Under the pieces are notes generated by a model that was not told the DNA's origin, did not search any database, and saw only the letters and a list, made by a program, of their open reading frames with translations. Shown here piece after piece: positions 59,611-64,000 of a stretch of 64,000 bases of DNA. The DNA is from Pseudogracilibacillus sp037071985 (GTDB lineage: Bacteria; Bacillota; Bacilli; Bacillales; Amphibacillaceae). The stretch's first letter is position 1. Each line of letters begins with the position of its first letter. Location: contig NZ_JAXHDF010000004.1 in NCBI RefSeq assembly GCF_037071985.1, forward strand, positions 1-64,000. The letters run 5' to 3'. The position numbers and the translations under genes were made by a program.

Positions 59611-60276
59611 TTATCTTTTGTCTAGTTTTTTTGACGTGAAGTCACCAATAAACTGGAATATAAATACTATAAGTACAATAATAACGGAACAAATAAACAC
59701 AATATCAAAGGCTCTACGCTGGAAACCAGCATAATATGCATAACTTCCAAGTCCTCCTGCACCAATTGCACCTGCCATCGCCGTATAACCGATAAGTGCA
59801 ATTGCCGTAACAGTTATACCTGAAATTAATGCGGGCATCGACTCGGGAAGCAAAACCTTAAATATAATTGAACGTGTACTAGCTCCCATAGATTGTGCTG
59901 CCTCAATAACACCTTTGTCTATTTCTTTTAGAGCAATCTCCACTAATCTTCCATAGAATGGAGCAGCACCAATAATTAAAGCTGGCAACGCTGCATTCGG
60001 CCCTCTTATCGTCCCAATTAAAAAGTACGTAAATGGGAACAAAAGTAAGATCAAGATTATAAATGGGACTGCACGAAACACATTGACAAGAGTAGCTGTG
60101 ATAAAATTAATTACTTTATTTTCCCAAAGACCGTCTTTGGCAGTGAGATATAATAGTAATCCAAGTAACACGCCTAAAATAAATGTTCCAGTTAGCGCTA
60201 TTAACGTCATATAAAACGTTTCATACGTCGCTGTCATGAGTTTGTCCCAATCTAAATTAGCAAAATCAAGTGTCAT
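59611..60276 (-). CDS. metP: methionine ABC transporter permease
   Basis: This 221-residue membrane protein has five hydrophobic helices and the EAA loop 'GVIEAAQSMGASTRSIIFKVLLPESMPALISG', as in MetI/MetP permeases. AGAGGTG precedes ATG 60276. Its start overlaps the end of metN by 11 bp. Confidence 0.95.
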   Translation of the reverse strand: MTLDFANLDWDKLMTATYETFYMTLIALTGTFILGVLLGLLLYLTAKDGLWENKVINFITATLVNVFRAVPFIILILLLFPFTYFLIGTIRGPNAALPALIIGAAPFYGRLVEIALKEIDKGVIEAAQSMGASTRSIIFKVLLPESMPALISGITVTAIALIGYTAMAGAIGAGGLGSYAYYAGFQRRAFDIVFICSVIIVLIVFIFQFIGDFTSKKLDKR

Positions 60277-61297
60277 CTCGAATCACCTCTACTTCCACTG
60301 AGGCTTTTTTAATGAAATTAATAGCTTCATTGATTTCGTCTTTATTTCCTACCATTTGAACAATTAAAATGCCCAATATGCCATTTTGTGTTTGTGTGAT
60401 TTTCCCTTGGATTATATTCGTATCAATAGAAAACTTTTTTGACACTTCACTTATTAAAGCTTCATTTGCAAATGTTCCTAAAAAATGGAGACGTAGTACT
60501 TTGCCACGTTTCTCTACATGTTCTAGGATATTATCAACACTCTCTTCAACATCTGGATTTGCCATGACTTGTTCCACAAATTTTTTCGTTACAGCTTGTT
60601 CAGGTTGAGAAAATACATCCAAAACATTTCCTGTCTCTACAATTTTTCCTTTTTCCATAACTGCTACCCGATTACATATTTTGCGAATCACATGCATCTC
60701 ATGCGTTATTAAAATAATGGTAAGACCAAGTTTTTTATTAATATCGACTAGCAAATCAAGGATAGAATTCGTAGTTTCTGGATCCAGTGCTGAAGTCGCT
60801 TCATCGCAGAGGAGAACTTTCGGATCGTTAGCAAGCGCACGAGCAATCCCTACTCTTTGCTTTTGTCCTCCACTTAATTGAGATGGATAAGCTTTTTCTC
60901 TGCCAGTAAGACCGACTAAATCGATCAGTTCTTGAACTCTTTTAGTTCGTTCTGTTTTCGGAACTCCAGCTATTTCTAGTGGAAAAGCAATGTTCTCTTC
61001 TGTTGTTCGTGACCATAAAAGATTAAAATGTTGGAAAATCATCCCGATTTCTTGGCGAGCCTGTCTTAAATTTCTGCCTTTTAATTTTGTCATCTCTTTA
61101 CCATCAATAATAATGGATCCATCTGAAGGCTCTTCCAAGCGATTAAGTAACCGTACTAGTGTACTTTTCCCCGCGCCACTATACCCTATTACACCAAAGA
61201 TTTCGCCTTCTTTTATTTCTAGAGATAAGGAATCTACTGCTGTAATTGGTTTTTTATCTAGTGTAAAAACTTTCTTTAAATTTTGTATTGAAATCAT
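60266..61297 (-). CDS. metN: methionine ABC transporter ATP-binding protein
   Basis: This 343-residue ATPase shows Walker A GYSGAGKST, signature LSGGQKQR, Walker B 'VLLCDEATSALDP' and a C-terminal NIL (C2) domain from about 260. In MetN that domain binds methionine and mediates trans-inhibition. GGAGG precedes ATG 61297. It is the first gene of metNPQ behind the SAM-I riboswitch. Confidence 0.97.
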   Translation of the reverse strand: MISIQNLKKVFTLDKKPITAVDSLSLEIKEGEIFGVIGYSGAGKSTLVRLLNRLEEPSDGSIIIDGKEMTKLKGRNLRQARQEIGMIFQHFNLLWSRTTEENIAFPLEIAGVPKTERTKRVQELIDLVGLTGREKAYPSQLSGGQKQRVGIARALANDPKVLLCDEATSALDPETTNSILDLLVDINKKLGLTIILITHEMHVIRKICNRVAVMEKGKIVETGNVLDVFSQPEQAVTKKFVEQVMANPDVEESVDNILEHVEKRGKVLRLHFLGTFANEALISEVSKKFSIDTNIIQGKITQTQNGILGILIVQMVGNKDEINEAINFIKKASVEVEVIRDDT

Positions 61298-61365
61298 GAT
61301 GAGACCTCCTTTAACACGATTGAATTGGGGGAAAACTGTGATTCATCCTGCAACTCAAATACAAA

Positions 61366-61400
61366 TAAAAAAGTCCTTCCGTAAGAGAACAGAAAGACTT
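61366..61400 (-). terminator. riboswitch-controlled attenuator upstream of metN
   Basis: In the leftward transcript AAGTCTTTC pairs with GGAAGGACTT, followed by TTTTTATTT. It lies between the aptamer and metN. Confidence 0.8.
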
Positions 61401-61418
61401 ACAAATCTATCTTCACAT

Positions 61419-61535
61419 TCTCTCATCTATCAAAGCATTTGCTTTGCAGGATTTAGCACCTTTCAATTTTGGAATTAAAATTGAAGGTTGCCGCGAGTTC
61501 ACAGGGCCAGTCCCTCCATCGCTCTTCATAAGAGT
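61419..61535 (-). promoter_or_regulatory. SAM-I riboswitch for metNPQ
   Basis: The complement contains CTCTTATGAAGAGCGATGGA, GGGACTGGCCCTGTGAA, CGGCAACC, GGTGCTAAATCCTGCAAAGC and GATAGATGAGAG in S-box order. The second P2/J-region half reads TGAACTCGCGGCAACC, slightly off the usual TGAAGCCCGGCAACC. Confidence 0.95.
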
Positions 61536-61570
61536 TAATAGATATTTTATTATTATCGATAACACTTGCC

Positions 61571-61600
61571 AATATAACATTAAATCTAATTAGATGTCAA
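61571..61600 (-). promoter_or_regulatory. metNPQ promoter
   Basis: TTGACA (61595-61600), 18 nt and TATATT (61571-61576) lie about 36 bp upstream of the aptamer. Confidence 0.65.
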
Positions 61601-61609
61601 ACAATACGT

Positions 61610-61936
61610 TTATTCTAGTCGAAAAAGATCTGATGCGTAAGTCCATACATAGTGATATATATTTGAAATAGAATAGAAAGTATATACCTTTTCCTTTACT
61701 TCATTATCTTTCATAATAAACAAGCAAGGTACACTTTCCACCTTATATTTCTGCATAAACTCAGGATATAATGACGCATTCATCTCATAAAAAATAGTTT
61801 GCTGATGATTTGTTTCAATTTTTTCTAAAAAGGTTCGTGCTACATGACATGTTCCACAAAAAGGAGTATGAATAAATAATAAATAATCATCTTTTTCTTC
61901 TAATTGTTCTGCAGTTATTGCTTGCAAGAGAATCAC
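61610..61936 (-). CDS. yusE: thioredoxin-like protein YusE
   Basis: This 108-residue thioredoxin-fold protein has the active site FCGTC (about Cys27, Cys30) in 'LLFIHTPFCGTCHVARTFL' and the cis-Pro in 'VESVPCLFIM'. It matches B. subtilis YusE. The start at GTG 61936 has a weak ribosome-binding site and lies 10 bp from the end of yusF, so coupled translation is likely. Confidence 0.87.
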   Translation of the reverse strand: MILLQAITAEQLEEKDDYLLFIHTPFCGTCHVARTFLEKIETNHQQTIFYEMNASLYPEFMQKYKVESVPCLFIMKDNEVKEKVYTFYSISNIYHYVWTYASDLFRLE

Positions 61937-61946
61937 CAGTTTCTTT

Positions 61947-62303
61947 TCACATCAAATAGAATGGATCTATTTGAAAATTATGTTTAACAAGTTCATTTGC
62001 AATGATATTTTCAGGAGTTAATTCTACTTGTTGATATTCTTCCGGGATATACATCTGAATAGCATTGGGTAATTCAACTGTTAATTGTCTTCTTAACTTT
62101 ATTCCCGATTCATCCGCATCAACAAAAATATATACATCACGATAATCTAGATCATATTCATACAACATTTCATCAAACTTTTCCACACCAAATGTTCCAT
62201 GTGTACAAATGATATCAATTTCTTCTCTAATTATTTTCTGTACATGCAGTTTGTCTGACAAACCTTCAACAATAATAACTTTTTTATCATGTAAATTACC
62301 CAA
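61947..62303 (-). CDS. yusF: TOPRIM-domain protein YusF
   Basis: This 118-residue stand-alone TOPRIM protein, like the small primase-like/RNase M5-like YusF family, has the conserved Glu in 'VIIVEGLSDKLHV' and the DxDxxG motif in 'VYIFVDADESGIKLRR'. It probably acts on nucleic acid with divalent metal, but its substrate is unknown. TTG 62303 has GGGGG upstream. Confidence 0.9.
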   Translation of the reverse strand: MGNLHDKKVIIVEGLSDKLHVQKIIREEIDIICTHGTFGVEKFDEMLYEYDLDYRDVYIFVDADESGIKLRRQLTVELPNAIQMYIPEEYQQVELTPENIIANELVKHNFQIDPFYLM

Positions 62304-62344
62304 TGCTTTTCCCCCAATTTCAAGGTAGACATCGTTAGTCCTTA

Positions 62345-62388
62345 TAAAAAGCTACTGCACCCTGTTTTATTGTGGGTGCGAGTAGCTA
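62345..62388 (-). terminator. gcvH terminator
   Basis: In the leftward transcript AGCTACT-GCACCC pairs with GGGTGC-GTAGCT, followed by TTTTTAT. It lies between gcvH and yusF. Confidence 0.8.
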
Positions 62389-62393
62389 TTTTA

Positions 62394-62774
62394 TTATTCG
62401 GAAATATAGGCATTATATTCTTCAGAGGAAAGTAGTTCATCTAGTTCTTCATCAGCAGACGGTTCAATAACGATCATCCATGCTTGTTCATAAGGCGATT
62501 CATTGACATACTCTGGATTATCTTCCAAGTCCGCGTTAACTTCTACGACGGTACCACTGATTGGCGCATACAATTCTGAAACTGTCTTTACAGATTCAAC
62601 ACTTCCAAAAGGCTCATTCACTTCAATCGTATCGCCTACTTCTGGAAGTTCAACAAATACGATATCCCCTAATTCGTCCTGCGCAAAGTCAGTAATTCCA
62701 ATCCTAACATCGCTTCCTTCTCTTCTTACCCATTCATGCTCTTTCGAATAAAGTAAATCCGTTGGTAAACTCAT
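62394..62774 (-). CDS. gcvH: glycine cleavage system H protein
   Basis: This 126-residue lipoyl carrier has the lipoylation Lys63 in 'GSVESVKTVSELYAP' and the usual 'GITDFAQDELGDIVFVELPEVGD'. It shuttles the aminomethyl group in glycine cleavage, and in B. subtilis it also relays lipoyl groups to other enzymes. AGGAGG precedes ATG 62774. The other gcv genes are not in the window. Confidence 0.97.
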   Translation of the reverse strand: MSLPTDLLYSKEHEWVRREGSDVRIGITDFAQDELGDIVFVELPEVGDTIEVNEPFGSVESVKTVSELYAPISGTVVEVNADLEDNPEYVNESPYEQAWMIVIEPSADEELDELLSSEEYNAYISE

Positions 62775-62785
62775 CCTAATACCTC

Positions 62786-63151
62786 CTATTTAGTTTCTAA
62801 CCAATTAGCTTCAAACTCTTCTTCTTTAAAACCAACTGTTACCTTCTCACCTTCTGTTACAATCGGTCGTTTAATCAACATTCCATTCGATGCGAGATAG
62901 CCTACCATCTCTTCGATAGTCGCATCTTTTATTTTATCTTTCATATTTTCTTCTCGGTATACTTTTCCACTCGTATTAAAGAACCTCCGTGCAGGGAGTT
63001 TACTTTTTTCAATCATATCTAACAACTCTTTTTCACTCGGTGGATTTTCTACAATATGTATTAAATTATATGTAAGATCATGATCGTCTAACCACTTTTT
63101 TGCTTTTTTACAAGATCCGCAATTCGGATACCAGTACATCGTAAGAGTCAT
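62786..63151 (-). CDS. yusI: ArsC/Spx-family protein YusI
   Basis: This 121-residue thioredoxin-fold protein of the arsenate reductase-like family has CGSC near the N-terminus ('YWYPNCGSCKKAKKWLDDH', Cys11 and Cys14) and 'RRFFNTSGKVYRE', 'GMLIKRPIVTEGEKVTVGFKEEEF'. It matches B. subtilis YusI. True arsenate reduction is doubtful. ATG 63151 has GGAGGTG upstream; the longer in-frame extension to 63223 lacks a ribosome-binding site. It lies just upstream of gcvH. Confidence 0.92.
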   Translation of the reverse strand: MTLTMYWYPNCGSCKKAKKWLDDHDLTYNLIHIVENPPSEKELLDMIEKSKLPARRFFNTSGKVYREENMKDKIKDATIEEMVGYLASNGMLIKRPIVTEGEKVTVGFKEEEFEANWLETK

Positions 63152-63248
63152 TGTGCACCTCCATAATTTGAGATTTATGATGATTATAACAAATATATAG
63201 CGATTAATCAGTCCTGAGCTCACCGATTATAACTTTTTATGCTAATTG

Positions 63249-63545
63249 ACAGCGCTAATAATTTTTCGGCGAATTGCATTTGGATAACGGCGAAGTAGCT
63301 TCTAATATCGGCGGTCGGAGCGATTTTAACGGCGGTGGACTAAATATAACGGCGCTAATAACTTTATCGGCGGGATGCATTTAGATAACGGCGTGGTGAC
63401 CTCAAATATCGGTGGTCGGAGCGATTTTAACGGCGGAGCAAATGATTTATCAGCGATGGACAAAATATAACGGCGATAATGGTTTTATCGGCGGGTTGTA
63501 CTTGGATAACGGCGGAGTGACCTCTAATATCAGCGGGTGTTGCCT
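63249..63545. repeat. phased CGGCG repeat array (about 21-bp period, 100-121-bp super-units)
   Basis: A CGGCG (or CAGCG, CGGTG) core occurs at 63250, 63267, 63288, 63309, 63330, 63350, 63368, 63389, 63410, 63431, 63451, 63471, 63489, 63510 and 63531. Most steps are 20-21 bp, with 17-18 bp at super-unit junctions. The super-units start near 63249, 63349 and 63470; the second carries a 21-bp extra step. Cores are preceded alternately by TAT and AA. The array extends into the 3' end of the adjacent NERD-like gene. Confidence 0.88.
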
Positions 63546-64000
63546 TGCGATATCAACGAGTTGCTAGACAGCATATCCAAATTATACACTCTCCCTTTTT
63601 TTATACCTTCATATTTGAAGCCGGCTTTTAACATTAATCTTTTAATAACATATGGAGAATCAATTAATAAATATTTTCTTATATCTTCGTTTTTCACTTT
63701 ATTTCCTATAAGCAACCTATAATCATTTAAAGCATCCAAATATACAGTCTAAGATTGAAAGCCGCAGCTATTACATCTCCAGTATTTATGCCTTTTCATC
63801 ATGGTATTTACCGAACATTGGATACAAATTACGCCTTTTCTTAATTCATTAGCTGTGATTCCATATTTGGATAAAACGTCCTCATCCCTAGGTGTATGTT
63901 CTTGAATAATTTTTTTTGATATATCACCAATTGACTTTGGAGTAATAACCTTTTCGGTATAATGATCAAATAGTTGATTAATTTTTACAAGTAACTGTTC
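63530..64000 (-). pseudogene. NERD-type protein, 3' part, interrupted by in-frame TAG
   Basis: From the right edge the minus strand reads 'EQLLVKINQLFDHYTEKVIT' and later a Cys-pair segment 'CIQCS..YWRCNSCGFQS', then TAG (63749-63751). It continues in the same frame with 'DALNDYRLLIGNKVKNEDIR' and 'KGRVYNL' before ending at 63530 inside the repeat array. The zinc-finger plus 'ALNDYRLL' tail is what I recall from NERD (nuclease-related) proteins of Bacillaceae. The 5' part lies outside the window. Confidence 0.65.

Noticed and set aside
62786..63151. Functional arsenate reductase
   Set aside because: The gene is the YusI orthologue with a CGSC site next to gcvH; there are no ars genes, so only the fold family is claimed.
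63249..63545. CRISPR array
   Set aside because: The repeated core is only 5 bp within 21-bp steps, the intervening sequence is itself repeated, and no cas gene is present.

Overview
The window looks like the chromosome of a low-G+C, endospore-forming Bacillaceae member. The AT-rich composition, the strong Shine-Dalgarno sites with frequent GTG and TTG starts, and the gene order all point to an Oceanobacillus/Virgibacillus-like relative of Bacillus subtilis. Most genes fall into blocks that are syntenic with the B. subtilis ytq-ytl-men, pgi-patB, kapB-yui-yum-yut-yun and suf-met-yus-gcvH regions. No tRNA gene, intact insertion sequence, prophage or CRISPR array was seen. The genus assignment is an inference from gene content.

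Region by region. 1-440 holds four tandem promoters and the leader of an rRNA operon that runs leftward out of the window. 442-8,200 carries a secreted protein, leuS, mnmM (ytqB), a gamma-carbonic anhydrase, a GntP permease, and metK behind a SAM-I riboswitch. 8,300-13,800 carries pckA with a CcpN-type operator, a YtlA/C/D-like ABC importer and the Nudix enzyme ytkD. 13,860-22,700 is a menaquinone block: menF-menD-menH-menB-menE leftward, and menA plus a hotdog thioesterase (likely DHNA-CoA hydrolase) rightward; menC is absent. ribU follows behind an FMN riboswitch.

23,700-27,150 and 31,100-33,180 are the accessory parts. The first holds a DUF3231 protein, an NTF2-like protein, and a likely LexA-controlled leftward unit: a frameshifted small gene, a YolD-like gene, and a chain of very short overlapping reading frames. 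The second holds a Cu/Zn-SOD-like lipoprotein that lacks a copper ligand, an 80-residue His/Met repeat protein, and a decayed gene.

33,190-51,300 is mostly core and sporulation-linked genes: kapB, deoD, yuiD, yuiC, yuiB, yumC, yutM, yuzD, yutI, gyaR-like, yutG, yutF, a SufR-like regulator, yutE, an amidase, yutD, lytH, an NSS transporter with its 34-residue small subunit, yunB, yunC, yunD and yunE. 53,100-61,600 carries sufCDSUB and metNPQ, the latter behind a second SAM-I riboswitch. 61,600-63,150 carries yusE, yusF, gcvH and yusI.

The right end holds the most unusual DNA. About 300 bp (63,249-63,545) repeats a CGGCG core about every 21 bp, next to a NERD-domain gene interrupted by an in-frame stop. 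A related but weaker repeat lies at 51,529-51,667. Functional links inside the window are the shared SAM riboswitch control of metK and metNPQ, Fe-S biogenesis (suf, yutM, yutI, SufR-like regulator), and almost complete menaquinone synthesis.
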